A DNA stretch of 41,920 nucleotides from a bacterium (lineage in GTDB: Bacteria > Patescibacteriota > Minisyncoccia > Phycocordibacterales > UBA12445). Below are positions 6,172 through 14,328 of this stretch, piece after piece. The stretch covers positions 1 to 41,920 of the forward strand of contig JAUSIP010000020.1 in assembly GCA_030648005.1 (NCBI GenBank). The letters are read 5' to 3'. Made by a program: the position numbers and the translations under genes. Every line of letters starts with the position of its first letter. Within the stretch, counting starts at the first letter, position 1. Under the pieces are notes generated by a model. The model saw only the letters and a list, made by a program, of their open reading frames with translations, made no database searches and was not told the DNA's origin.

Positions 6172-7185
6172 ATGGCATTTTTCACCAGAAAACTTGGAAT
6201 AGATTTAGGAACAGCCAATACATTGGTTTTTGTGCCTGGACGAGGGATTGTTCTTAATGAGCCTTCGGTGGTCGCTGTTAATATGATTGATAATAAGATA
6301 ATCGCCGTTGGTAATGATGCTAAGGATATGATTGGTAAGACTCCGGATCACATTATTGCATACAGACCTATGCGCGACGGGGTGATAGCAGACTATCGAG
6401 TTACGGAGGCGATGCTCCGATATTACATAAACAAGGCTTTAAAAAAGTGGGATATTTTTAAACCGGAAGTTATGATCTCGGTGCCGGCCGGAGTCACATC
6501 TACTGAGCGACGGGCGGTTGTTGAATCAGCCATCAAAGCCGGAGCCAAGAGCGCTTTTGTGGTGAAGGAGCCCATCTTGGCTGCCATCGGCGCTGGTATA
6601 CCGATCTATGAAGCCAAGGGACATATGATTGTTGACATCGGTGGGGGAACGACTGATGTGGCGGTCATCTCGCTTGGTGGTATCGTTGCTTCTACATCTG
6701 TTAAGTGCGCAGGCAACAAGATCGATCAGGCGATTGCAGACTATATCAAAAAAACTTTCAATCTAGCCATTGGCGATCAGACAGCCGAGGAGATCAAGAT
6801 TAAGGTTGGGTGTGCTGTTCCGCTTGATGAGGAGATCGAGATGACGATCCGAGGTAGAGACTTCATGAGTGGTCTTCCAAGAACTGCTACGATAAGTAGT
6901 AATGAGATAGTTAAGGCGATTGAGCATGAACTCCGGCTTATTGTGAAGGCCATCAAGGATGTCTTGCAGAATACTCCTCCTGAATTGTCAGCCGATATTA
7001 TAGATAAGGGGATCACTATGACGGGAGGATCTTCGATACTTCGTGAACTACCTGAACTCGTATACAGGAAGACTGGCGTCAAGGCGGTGTTGGCTAAGGA
7101 CGCACTCTATTGTGTGGCTAAGGGGACAGGGTTAGCGTTGGAACATTTAGATGTTTATAAAAGATCAATTATTTCTAAAAGATAA
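6172..7185 (+). CDS. mreB: MreB, actin-like cell-shape protein (first paralog)
   Basis: MreB is the bacterial actin that guides lateral wall synthesis under the membrane. The 337-aa length is standard. Actin-fold motifs are all present: phosphate-1 KLGIDLGTANTLVF, the connect and phosphate-2 region MIVDIGGGTTDVAVISLGG, and the adenosine motif GITMTGGSSILRELPELV. The gene sits between murA and a clamp-loader-like gene, away from mreC/mreD. A second MreB at 14329 is the one linked to mreC-mreD-mrdA. The two share about the same length and motifs but clearly differ in sequence. Start ATG 6172 follows the intercistronic GTATAAG motif and has no Shine-Dalgarno site. Confidence 0.95.
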   Translation: MAFFTRKLGIDLGTANTLVFVPGRGIVLNEPSVVAVNMIDNKIIAVGNDAKDMIGKTPDHIIAYRPMRDGVIADYRVTEAMLRYYINKALKKWDIFKPEVMISVPAGVTSTERRAVVESAIKAGAKSAFVVKEPILAAIGAGIPIYEAKGHMIVDIGGGTTDVAVISLGGIVASTSVKCAGNKIDQAIADYIKKTFNLAIGDQTAEEIKIKVGCAVPLDEEIEMTIRGRDFMSGLPRTATISSNEIVKAIEHELRLIVKAIKDVLQNTPPELSADIIDKGITMTGGSSILRELPELVYRKTGVKAVLAKDALYCVAKGTGLALEHLDVYKRSIISKR

Positions 7186-7834
7186 GGAGGCTCTTCATCA
7201 CGCTTATTTAATAACGGGCGATATTGAAGCTAATGTAGTTAAATTGCGAGATGAGATAGGTGATTCCGCAGATAATTATATAAATATTCTTCCGGTATTT
7301 AAGGTGGAACATAGCAGAGAGCTTATTGAACGTCAGAAGACTAGATCTTTCACTGGTGGCCGACGTTTTTTTATTATTGCCGCCAGCTCTTTTATCAATG
7401 AGGCTCAGAATGCTCTTCTTAAGGTACTGGAGGATCCGATCGCTGGTAACCACTTTTTTATACTCTGTCCAACAGCAGAGATACTTCTGCCGACTTTGCG
7501 ATCGAGGCTGATGCATATAGAGGGAGAGAGGCTGTCTCATGATGATATTGAAAGTTGGTGCGATAAATTCATCAAGTCGAGTGTTACAGATCGTATGGTC
7601 ATGATTGATAAATTTTTGAAGGATGAAGATGAGGAGGATAATGACAAACTCATCAAGCATAAAACCACAGATATTTTGAGCCAGATCGAGAAAACTTTCG
7701 GAGACATGCTTAGAGAGAAGCCTGATAACAAAACTGCACAATTTTTAGCTGAGATAATCCGCATGAAGGGTTATCTCAACGATACATCTCCTTCGCCCCG
7801 CCTTATTTTGGAATATATCGCTTTTATATGTTAA
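7151..7834 (+). CDS. DNA polymerase III delta-prime-like subunit
   Basis: Clamp-loader delta-prime proteins help open the sliding clamp during replication. The 227-aa product has the diagnostic block SSFINEAQNALLKVLEDPIAGNHFFILCPTAEILLPTLRSR (residues about 80-119), including the sensor-like S-R-x-R region. The N-terminal segment HHAYLITGDIEANV replaces the P-loop with a non-binding sequence, as expected for delta prime. The protein is short: the C-terminal collar domain seems reduced. Start ATG 7151 overlaps the end of mreB by 35 nt, implying translational coupling. A holB assignment is likely, but paralogous DnaX-like proteins are not excluded. Confidence 0.8.
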   Translation: MFIKDQLFLKDKEALHHAYLITGDIEANVVKLRDEIGDSADNYINILPVFKVEHSRELIERQKTRSFTGGRRFFIIAASSFINEAQNALLKVLEDPIAGNHFFILCPTAEILLPTLRSRLMHIEGERLSHDDIESWCDKFIKSSVTDRMVMIDKFLKDEDEEDNDKLIKHKTTDILSQIEKTFGDMLREKPDNKTAQFLAEIIRMKGYLNDTSPSPRLILEYIAFIC

Positions 7835-7843
7835 TATAAGAGG

Positions 7844-7993
7844 ATGAAAGTCTCGAAAAGCAAAGAAATAACTATTGTTGAGAAAGACATAATGGCTGTA
7901 AGGCATAACTTAGTATATCGCGAAGAATTTGAAGCACTAAGGGCTCGAGTCAAAAATATCGAAGGTAAACTCAAAATAAATAGCGGAAAATAA
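7844..7993 (+). CDS. 49-aa coiled-coil protein, unknown
   Basis: A short frame from ATG 7844 to TAA 7991-7993 encodes MKVSKSKEITIVEKDIMAVR and then a heptad-like helix EEFEALRARVKNIEGKLKI. It fits exactly between the delta-prime-like gene (9 nt upstream) and the 626-aa gene (4 nt downstream), with coding-like codons throughout. I do not recognise a family. Small single-helix proteins of this type are often adaptors or antitoxin-like, but nothing here shows that. Confidence 0.55.
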   Translation: MKVSKSKEITIVEKDIMAVRHNLVYREEFEALRARVKNIEGKLKINSGK

Positions 7994-7997
7994 TTCT

Positions 7998-9878
7998 ATG
8001 TCTGAAGGCGCTAAATTTCTCAAGAAAAACTTCGATCTACATAAAAGCCCGGAAGTGGAAGCCGCTGCGAAGCGAACAGAAGTCAAAACAGGCAAGAAGG
8101 TGCCTCAAGATCCTGAAGCCCGTATAAAGAACTACTTCGACAGGCTTGAGAATATCATCACTCCTTATCCATTAGAAGGCCACCCAGACTTCGACCGCAA
8201 AGAACGCAATATAGAGATGCTCAAAAGGCCTCTTTTTGCCAAATTCGTTACAAAACCAGAAGATATTCCCGAGAGTTACTGGAAAAGCCAGGAGAAGATA
8301 CTCCGTGAGAGAGGCCAGAGCGCAGATTGGGAGAACGCATCAGAGAAAGATAAGGAGAAGATAAAAATAGAATCTGCTAAGACACTCCTTGCAGACCAGC
8401 AGTCATCTCTTGAAGAATGGGCAGATTATCTTACTACAGACGACTCAAAATATATTCCCGATTACCTTAAATATTGGGTATTTCGAAGTACACTCGGCCT
8501 CGAGGAGTACAACAAAGAAGAAAGACGCCTGCCAAAAAGATCAAAAGGTTCTGTTAAGAAGTTCCCGGACATCAACCAAGAAGCACTGGCCTATGTCGTT
8601 GATGCTGTGGTCAAAAAGTATAAAGGTGAAGGACCTAATTTTGAGTACGATATCCAACCGGAAGAAAGAGAAAAATTTAATGAATACTTAAAACAAGAAA
8701 GTTTCGGCAAGATGTATGCTTGGGCTAACGAGCTGATCAGCCCTATCCTGGAGCATCTGCTTAAGATAAAAGAGGGTGAATGGAAGAAGCATAAGAAGGG
8801 TGGTGACTCCGCACAATTAGCCAAGTCTATCCGTGGCAAGGGCACCGGCTGGTGCACCGCCGGAGAGAATACCGCCCGCACTCAGCTTAACGCCGGCGAC
8901 TTCTATGTCTACTATTCCCTAGACGATGAGCAGCAGCCTACTATTCCTCGTATCGCTATCCGTATGGAAGGAAGCAACATCGCCGAAGTGCGTGGTATTG
9001 CATACAAACAGAATCTCGATCCATATATGGCCGATATCCTGAAAGATAAATTGCCTGAATTTGCAGATGGCGAAAAATACCTCAAAAAAGATGCTGACAT
9101 GAAGCGTTTGACTGAAGTTGATAAGAAGTCAAAATCAAAAGAGCCTCTTTCTAAAGACGACCTTACTTTCCTTTATGAAATAGACAATAAGATCGAAGGC
9201 TTCGGCTATCAGCGTGATCCGCGTATCAAGGAGATCCTCGCTATCCGCAATCCAAGAGAAGACGCGCCGATTGTTTTTGGGTGTGCGCTGGACGAAATCG
9301 CATGGAATCAGAAAGAGATCACCGGAAAAACCAAAAGTTACATCGGCCCGCTCTTTCCCGGCGTATTCAAACTTCCTATCGAACATATCCAGACTTATTT
9401 TCCTGAAGGGAAAGTGCAGAAATATGAAGTTGACCTCGGTGGAAAAACCAAAGATGAACTTAAGGCGGAACTTAAAAAACAAAAGATCAATATTTCCCCT
9501 TATACAGATGACCTGCTTGAAAGCAAAGATTTCTTTATTTCCCCAGAGCCGGAAAATGCCAAACTTATACGCCTTACCGTAAAAGATCTTGGATATCCAG
9601 GTGGCGCGACTACAGATCAGATCTACGCTAAGGCGGCCGAATATGGTCTGGAATTATGTCCGCCAGAAGTGGGACCGGCGCTCCGTCTGGCTTACAAAGG
9701 AGATGATTGGATGTTGATAGCTATGAAGCAGATTACTGACCGCGATGGCGGCCCGGACGTCTTCGACCTCTTCCGGAGCGGCGCTGGCCTGTGGTTGCAC
9801 GGCCGCCGCGCCGGGCCAGCGGTCAGGTGGAATGCTGACCGCCAGTTTGTGTTCCGTATCCGCAAGTCTGAAGCTTAA
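7998..9878 (+). CDS. 626-aa protein with WCTAG motif and distinct C-terminal domain, unknown function
   Basis: This large soluble protein has no signal peptide. An N-terminal helical, Lys/Glu-rich region (about 1-260) is followed by a conserved-looking core at about 280-345: KGTGWCTAGENTA, then NAGDFYVYYSLDD, and NIAEVRGIA with QNLDPYM. The W-C-T plus later GDFYVYY pattern is reminiscent of a domain seen in phage and CPR proteins. That is recollection, not a search. A C-terminal ~100-residue module (about 525-626) contains VGPALRLAYKGDDWMLIAMK and ITDRDGGPDVF, ends in FVFRIRK, and seems to be a mobile CPR domain. The final 120 bases are much richer in G and C than the rest, hinting that this module was exchanged. 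No enzyme function can be assigned. Confidence 0.8.
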   Translation: MSEGAKFLKKNFDLHKSPEVEAAAKRTEVKTGKKVPQDPEARIKNYFDRLENIITPYPLEGHPDFDRKERNIEMLKRPLFAKFVTKPEDIPESYWKSQEKILRERGQSADWENASEKDKEKIKIESAKTLLADQQSSLEEWADYLTTDDSKYIPDYLKYWVFRSTLGLEEYNKEERRLPKRSKGSVKKFPDINQEALAYVVDAVVKKYKGEGPNFEYDIQPEEREKFNEYLKQESFGKMYAWANELISPILEHLLKIKEGEWKKHKKGGDSAQLAKSIRGKGTGWCTAGENTARTQLNAGDFYVYYSLDDEQQPTIPRIAIRMEGSNIAEVRGIAYKQNLDPYMADILKDKLPEFADGEKYLKKDADMKRLTEVDKKSKSKEPLSKDDLTFLYEIDNKIEGFGYQRDPRIKEILAIRNPREDAPIVFGCALDEIAWNQKEITGKTKSYIGPLFPGVFKLPIEHIQTYFPEGKVQKYEVDLGGKTKDELKAELKKQKINISPYTDDLLESKDFFISPEPENAKLIRLTVKDLGYPGGATTDQIYAKAAEYGLELCPPEVGPALRLAYKGDDWMLIAMKQITDRDGGPDVFDLFRSGAGLWLHGRRAGPAVRWNADRQFVFRIRKSEA

Positions 9879-9957
9879 AAACTTAATTTCTTTAACTTTT
9901 TGACCCTTTGAATCTTTGTAACTTTGACACTTCGTCTTTTTATTTTTTCTAATTTTT

Positions 9958-9985
9958 TTGAAATCCAAATTTAATATGATAATAT
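9958..9985 (+). promoter_or_regulatory. Promoter of frr, leaderless geometry
   Basis: TTGAAA at 9958-9963, a 16-nt spacer and TAATAT at 9980-9985. Six nt separate the -10 from ATG 9992, so +1 should be the start codon. An alternative TTGACA at 9924-9929 lies upstream in a T-rich spacer. Confidence 0.5.
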
Positions 9986-9991
9986 TTCAAT

Positions 9992-10543
9992 ATGGCATAC
10001 AATTTTTCGGGAGTTAAAGAGAGTTTGAAGGCGACGGAGGCGTGGCTCGCCGGGGAGTTTAGTGGTTTGAGGACAGGTAGAGTTAGTCCTGCTATTTTGG
10101 ATAGTGTGTCTGTTGAGTCATATGGCGCCAGAATGCCGATCGCTCACGTGGCGGCTGTGTCCATTGAAGATGCGAAGACTTTGCGGATCGCGCCGTGGGA
10201 CGCCGCCATGGTTAAGGAGATAGAACATGCTATACAGGCGGCGAATCTTGGTGTGTCTGTTGTGCCTGATAGTGCGGGGATACGAGTATCTTTTCCGGAT
10301 CTTACAGAAGAGAGGAGGAAGTCACTGATCAAAATAGTTAAGACCAAACTTGAAGAGGCGCGTATTAGAGTTAGGCAAGAGAGAGATAAGACGATGAATG
10401 ACATCCAGGCTAAAGAGAAAGATGGTGAGATCGGCGAAGATGATAAGTTTAGATTAAAGGAAGAGATGCAGAAGTTGGTTGATGAGGCTAATAGTAAGCT
10501 CGATGCTGTTGCTGATAAGAAAGAGAAGGAGATAATGAATTAA
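9992..10543 (+). CDS. frr: Ribosome recycling factor
   Basis: RRF releases the 50S subunit after termination together with EF-G. The 183-aa product has the normal length and the hallmark segments: FSGLRTGRVSPAILDSVSVESYG near the N-terminus, the second-domain IRVSFPDLTEERRKSLIKIVK, and the final helix with VRQERDKTMNDIQ. The second gene of the pair, rseP, begins 2 nt after the stop. Spacing and lack of a Shine-Dalgarno site at either start suggest one transcript and coupled translation. Confidence 0.97.
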   Translation: MAYNFSGVKESLKATEAWLAGEFSGLRTGRVSPAILDSVSVESYGARMPIAHVAAVSIEDAKTLRIAPWDAAMVKEIEHAIQAANLGVSVVPDSAGIRVSFPDLTEERRKSLIKIVKTKLEEARIRVRQERDKTMNDIQAKEKDGEIGEDDKFRLKEEMQKLVDEANSKLDAVADKKEKEIMN

Positions 10544-10545
10544 TC

Positions 10546-11700
10546 ATGACTTTTCTGATATTTGTAATAATTCTCGCAGTTTTAGTTTTATCTCACGAGC
10601 TGGGGCATTTTCTTGTTGCTAAACTTTTTGGTATCAGAGTGGATGAGTTTGGTTTTGGCTTTCCGCCGAAGATTTTCTCCCGCAAATATGGCGAGACGAC
10701 TTATAGTTTGAATCTTCTGCCGCTTGGTGGGTTTGTGAAGATCTTTGGCGAGGATCCGACACATGAAGTGCTGGACAAAAACCATGTGGATTTCAATAGA
10801 AGTTTGTACCATAAACCGAGGTACATTCAAGCGGCGGTAATCGTTGCTGGAGTTTTGTTTAACTTAATCTTAGGTTTCGCGATGCTCTCCGGTGGATTCA
10901 TGGCCGGTCTTCCTGTGCCGGCCGGCTTCACAGAGCTTGGCCCAAAACCGGAAGACTCTAAACTTATCATAACCGGAATCTTGAAAGATTCCCCAGCCGA
11001 ACTTGCCGGTTTAAAGACGGGATATAATATTGTTTTTTTGTCTACTAAGGACAGTTCGATTCAGATCATGGATCCAGAGAAGGTGTCAGAGTTTATCTCA
11101 ATAAATAAAAACAAGGAAGTTTTTGTGGGATACAAGATTCCACTTGAAAGCGGTCTACTTGCGGATATTGGTTTAGGGCCACTTGATTTTAAGCCAGAGA
11201 CCAAGACTATATCGATTGTGCCTAAGGAGGGTATTATAAGTGGTCGTGCCGGTATTGGTATCTCTATGGATCTAGTCGGCATTCTTAAATTGCCATTCTT
11301 TCAGGCATTGTATGCTGGCGCGACAGGCGCTTACTACCTATTCACAAATACTTTGTCTGGACTTTACCAATTTGTAGCTGGACTTTTCTCCGGCGAATCG
11401 GTTGGTATGTCTGTGTCTGGGCCAGTTGGACTCGTTGGTGTTGTTGGTAGTGCTGCGCATTTCGGCCTCGCATATCTCTTGGCCTTAACTGCACTTATAT
11501 CCATAAACTTAGCGGTGTTAAATCTGGTGCCTTTCCCGGCACTTGACGGCGGACGACTATTCTTGATCCTAGTCGAATCGGTAATAAGAAAACCTCTCGA
11601 TCCTAAAATTGTGAACACCCTGAATGTCGGCGGATTCGTCATATTACTTTGTCTGATGATTTTCGTTACTTACGGGGATATTGTGAAGTTGATGAGTTAA
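10546..11700 (+). CDS. rseP: RseP-family site-2 zinc metalloprotease
   Basis: RseP is an intramembrane protease that cleaves signal peptides and membrane anchors. HELGH at residues 17-21 lies in the first membrane helix and gives the two zinc His and catalytic Glu. The third ligand Asp is in LNLVPFPALDGGRL (about 326-338). A PDZ domain occupies about residues 120-220 (SPAELAGLKTGYNIVFL). Three to four membrane segments are visible, including ALTALISINLAVLNLVP and GGFVILLCLMIFV. Length 384 is typical. It is coupled to frr. Start ATG 10546 is unambiguous from the immediate membrane helix. Confidence 0.95.
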   Translation: MTFLIFVIILAVLVLSHELGHFLVAKLFGIRVDEFGFGFPPKIFSRKYGETTYSLNLLPLGGFVKIFGEDPTHEVLDKNHVDFNRSLYHKPRYIQAAVIVAGVLFNLILGFAMLSGGFMAGLPVPAGFTELGPKPEDSKLIITGILKDSPAELAGLKTGYNIVFLSTKDSSIQIMDPEKVSEFISINKNKEVFVGYKIPLESGLLADIGLGPLDFKPETKTISIVPKEGIISGRAGIGISMDLVGILKLPFFQALYAGATGAYYLFTNTLSGLYQFVAGLFSGESVGMSVSGPVGLVGVVGSAAHFGLAYLLALTALISINLAVLNLVPFPALDGGRLFLILVESVIRKPLDPKIVNTLNVGGFVILLCLMIFVTYGDIVKLMS

Positions 11701-11701
11701 C

Positions 11702-11731
11702 TTGACAGTATAGGTTATGGTGTGCTTAAAT
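11702..11731 (+). promoter_or_regulatory. Promoter of the 11771 cassette gene
   Basis: TTGACA at 11702-11707 lies 1 nt after the rseP stop. A -10 candidate TTAAAT (11726-11731) is 18 nt away. The leader to the GTG start is about 33 nt and includes AGGAGG. Confidence 0.5.
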
Positions 11732-11770
11732 AGATCTCATAACTAATGTTGTTTGACATAGGAGGGTTTT

Positions 11771-12991
11771 GTGCCAGAGGAAGATGACGCAGAGATTATC
11801 AGCCATGTCCACCAGGACCCAGATTCTCGGTCTTCAATATGGGCAGTGCGAAAGTGTATTCCCAGACTAAAAGACGCCAGGGTGGTTCTTGTAAGTGGTA
11901 GATGGAATGGTGAAGGGATGAAGTCTGGCTCCCTAGCTGTGGACATCCCAATTGGTATCAAGGGAGAGATCCAGAAGGTCGAAGGACAGAAAAGGATCAT
12001 GAATTCGGCTTTGAAATCTGTCGTGAGTCAGTATGCTACTGCTAGGCAGGCCGCTGCGATCAAGTATTTTGTGGAATATATCAATGTCCTTGATTCCAGG
12101 GGTTCACCCACAAATCACCTCATTCCGCATGCTTCGGGTGATGCTAGAAGAATCTTTTCGAATGTTTGTTTTGATGGTGTCATGCGTGCATTTGAGCGGA
12201 TTCATTCTGATAACGAGGAGATAATTTTTTCCAGGATCTCTGAGATTCTGGATGGTATCTATGAGATGGGTCTAATTGGTATCCCATTGGAGAACGGGAT
12301 TAGCCGGGATGTTGCGGATTATCTGCTCTCTAGCTATAGACAGAAGACCGATGCTGTTCTTGTTAAGGAAGTTATTCGCTTCTTCGATCTCAAGGCAGAG
12401 CACGGACATGTGGCTGACCTGATGATCAGTGAGGCGTCGGAAGAAACTAGGAAGATATTCTCTAAGAACAGCATCGATGCTGTCTTTGCTGCACTGCTTT
12501 ATGTTCATCGCAATGACACCAGGGTTTTCTTTGGGCGCGCGTTTGAGATTCTGGATGGCTTCATTAAAATGGATGAGATGAGTGCCGCAGCTGAAGCTGC
12601 AGCGGATCTCGTTCCGCGTTATACCGACGGTAAACTTGATCCTAATGGCAAGGTTGCTTTTGTTAAAAATAGGAAGCAGAAAGGCGTCGGTTACGCGCTG
12701 AGAAAGCGTGGAGTGGTTATTGTTGTCTATGTGGATGGGATTAACATTGGTGTTGTCGTCAAAGGTAGGCCACGTTATCTCAGAGATGGAACACGCCTGA
12801 CAGCCGGACACCCTATTTTTGAGGATATTGTTAAGACTGCCGGAGATCCGAAAGGGTTGTGGTATCTTCATATCGCAGAGTTCTTGTTCTGTGATGGATC
12901 GGAGAAGGCACCCACCGATACACCTTCGAATGTTGACCCAATGGATTTCGTGCGTGGTGGTTGTGAATTGGTGAATCAGCTTAGAGAGTAA
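11771..12991 (+). CDS. 406-aa protein with an internal ~72-residue duplication, unknown (cassette gene)
   Basis: GTG start with AGGAGG (11760-11765) 5 nt upstream. Residues about 95-166 and 197-267 are homologous repeats, aligned by ARRIFSNVCFDGV with TRKIFSKNSIDAV and by SEILDGIYEM with FEILDGFIKM. Both look helical and fit a solenoid or ARM/HEAT-like pair. The C-terminal part (about 300-406) is different: VVIVVYVDGINIGVVVKGRPRYLRDG is beta-rich, followed by LWYLHIAEFLFCDGS. It has no signal peptide or membrane segment. The gene stands alone between its own promoter and a terminator and separates rseP from the proS operon. I do not recognise the family. Confidence 0.78.
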   Translation: MPEEDDAEIISHVHQDPDSRSSIWAVRKCIPRLKDARVVLVSGRWNGEGMKSGSLAVDIPIGIKGEIQKVEGQKRIMNSALKSVVSQYATARQAAAIKYFVEYINVLDSRGSPTNHLIPHASGDARRIFSNVCFDGVMRAFERIHSDNEEIIFSRISEILDGIYEMGLIGIPLENGISRDVADYLLSSYRQKTDAVLVKEVIRFFDLKAEHGHVADLMISEASEETRKIFSKNSIDAVFAALLYVHRNDTRVFFGRAFEILDGFIKMDEMSAAAEAAADLVPRYTDGKLDPNGKVAFVKNRKQKGVGYALRKRGVVIVVYVDGINIGVVVKGRPRYLRDGTRLTAGHPIFEDIVKTAGDPKGLWYLHIAEFLFCDGSEKAPTDTPSNVDPMDFVRGGCELVNQLRE

Positions 12992-13003
12992 TGCTAGTGC
13001 CAC

Positions 13004-13028
13004 CCGTCTCAAAAGAGGCGGTTTTTTT
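13004..13028 (+). terminator. Intrinsic terminator
   Basis: CCGTCTC (13004-13010) pairs with GAGGCGG (13015-13021) with one G-U, loop AAAA, followed by seven T. Confidence 0.88.
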
Positions 13029-13037
13029 ATTACTATT

Positions 13038-13066
13038 TTGCCTTCTTTTGTTTTTTAGAGTAAGAT
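13038..13066 (+). promoter_or_regulatory. Promoter of proS, leaderless geometry
   Basis: TTGCCT at 13038-13043, a 17-nt spacer and TAAGAT at 13061-13066. The ATG at 13065 overlaps this -10, whereas ATG 13074 lies exactly at the expected +1. This supports the downstream start. Confidence 0.5.
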
Positions 13067-13073
13067 GTGGGCA

Positions 13074-14321
13074 ATGTTGCAATCCAAACTTTTTACTAAA
13101 ACTAGGAAAGAGGCGCCAAGGGATGAGGTGTCAAAGAACGCTGCTCTGCTTATTCGTGCCGGTTATGTGCATAAAGAGATGGCGGGGGTTTATTCATATT
13201 TACCGCTCGGCATTATTGTTCTTAAAAAGATTGAAGAGATCGTTCGGAAGGAGATGGATGCAATAGGGGGCAGGGAACTTGTTTTGACTGCTCTTCAGAG
13301 GAAGGATGTCTGGGAGAAGGTTGGTAGATGGGATGATAATACCGTAGATGTCTGGTTCAAAACCAATTTGAAAGATGGTATGGAGCTCGGTCTTGGTTTT
13401 ACGCATGATGAACAACTTGTGAATCTTCTGACTGAATACGTACATTCTTATAAAGATTTGCCCCTGTATCTTTATCAGATCCATACAAAATTCCGCAATG
13501 AGCTTCGTGCTAAGAGTGGCCTTATGAGGGGCCGGGAATTTCTAATGAAAGATCTCTACTCTTTCAACGCTACAGAGAAAGAACAGGATGAATTCTATGA
13601 AAAAATAAAGATAGCCTATATGAATATTTTCAGAGAATGCGGGATTGGAGATATAACTTACTTCACATACGCTAGTGGTGGTACATTTTCTAAATATTCG
13701 CACGAATTCCAGACTATCTCAGATGCCGGCGAGGATACTATCTATGTCGATGAGGCTAAGAAGATCGCAGTCAATGACGAAGTCTTAAATGACGAAGTTC
13801 TTGTTGGAGCCGGACTTGACCGTAAAGATCTGGTTGTTAAGAAATCAATCGAGGTGGGTAATATTTTTAAACAGGGGACGAAATACACTGATCCTTTTGG
13901 ACTTCAGTATCAAGATGAGTCTGGGCAGAAGAAGTCTGTATATATGGGGGGTTATGGTATCGGCGTCACGCGTCTAATGGGTACTATTGTTGAGACGCTA
14001 TCTGACTCTGTGGGTATAGTCTGGCCGGAGTCTATCGCGCCGTTCAAGTTTCATCTTGTAGAGATACTGGGCGGAGGTGATGCGCATAAAGTTAAAGAAT
14101 CGGCTGCGGAATTATATAAAGCATTAGGTGGGGATGATATTGTTTTATATGATGACCGAGACTTGAGAGCCGGAGAGAAGTTTAGCGATTCAGACTTGAT
14201 AGGCATACCATGGCGCATCGTTGTAAGTGGTAAGACCTTAGAGGGCGGTATGTATGAAGTCAAGAATAGACGAACAGGCGAAGTGAAGATGCTTTTACTG
14301 CAAGATCTACTGGCTATATAA
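13074..14321 (+). CDS. proS: Prolyl-tRNA synthetase, short form without the INS editing domain
   Basis: Class II synthetase charging tRNA-Pro. The start MLQSKLFTKTRKEAPRDEV aligns with bacterial ProRS N-termini and is preferred over the ATG 9 nt upstream. Motif 2 region is YLYQIHTKFRNELRAKSGLMRGREFLMKDLYSF, motif 3 is YMGGYGIGVTRLMGTIVE, and a C-terminal anticodon-binding domain ends VKNRRTGEVKMLLLQDL. At about 415 aa it is roughly 150 residues shorter than E. coli ProRS. The insertion domain that hydrolyses Ala-tRNA-Pro, normally between motifs 2 and 3, is reduced to a short linker (KKIAVNDEVLNDEVL). It heads the mreB-mreC-mreD-mrdA-femAB operon; mreB starts 7 nt after its stop. Confidence 0.93.
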   Translation: MLQSKLFTKTRKEAPRDEVSKNAALLIRAGYVHKEMAGVYSYLPLGIIVLKKIEEIVRKEMDAIGGRELVLTALQRKDVWEKVGRWDDNTVDVWFKTNLKDGMELGLGFTHDEQLVNLLTEYVHSYKDLPLYLYQIHTKFRNELRAKSGLMRGREFLMKDLYSFNATEKEQDEFYEKIKIAYMNIFRECGIGDITYFTYASGGTFSKYSHEFQTISDAGEDTIYVDEAKKIAVNDEVLNDEVLVGAGLDRKDLVVKKSIEVGNIFKQGTKYTDPFGLQYQDESGQKKSVYMGGYGIGVTRLMGTIVETLSDSVGIVWPESIAPFKFHLVEILGGGDAHKVKESAAELYKALGGDDIVLYDDRDLRAGEKFSDSDLIGIPWRIVVSGKTLEGGMYEVKNRRTGEVKMLLLQDLLAI

Positions 14322-14328
14322 TTTCCGT

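Noticed and set aside
12272..13012. 246-aa reverse-strand frame opposite the 11771 gene
   Set aside because: No start signal or family likeness, while the forward gene has a promoter, Shine-Dalgarno site, internal repeats and terminator.
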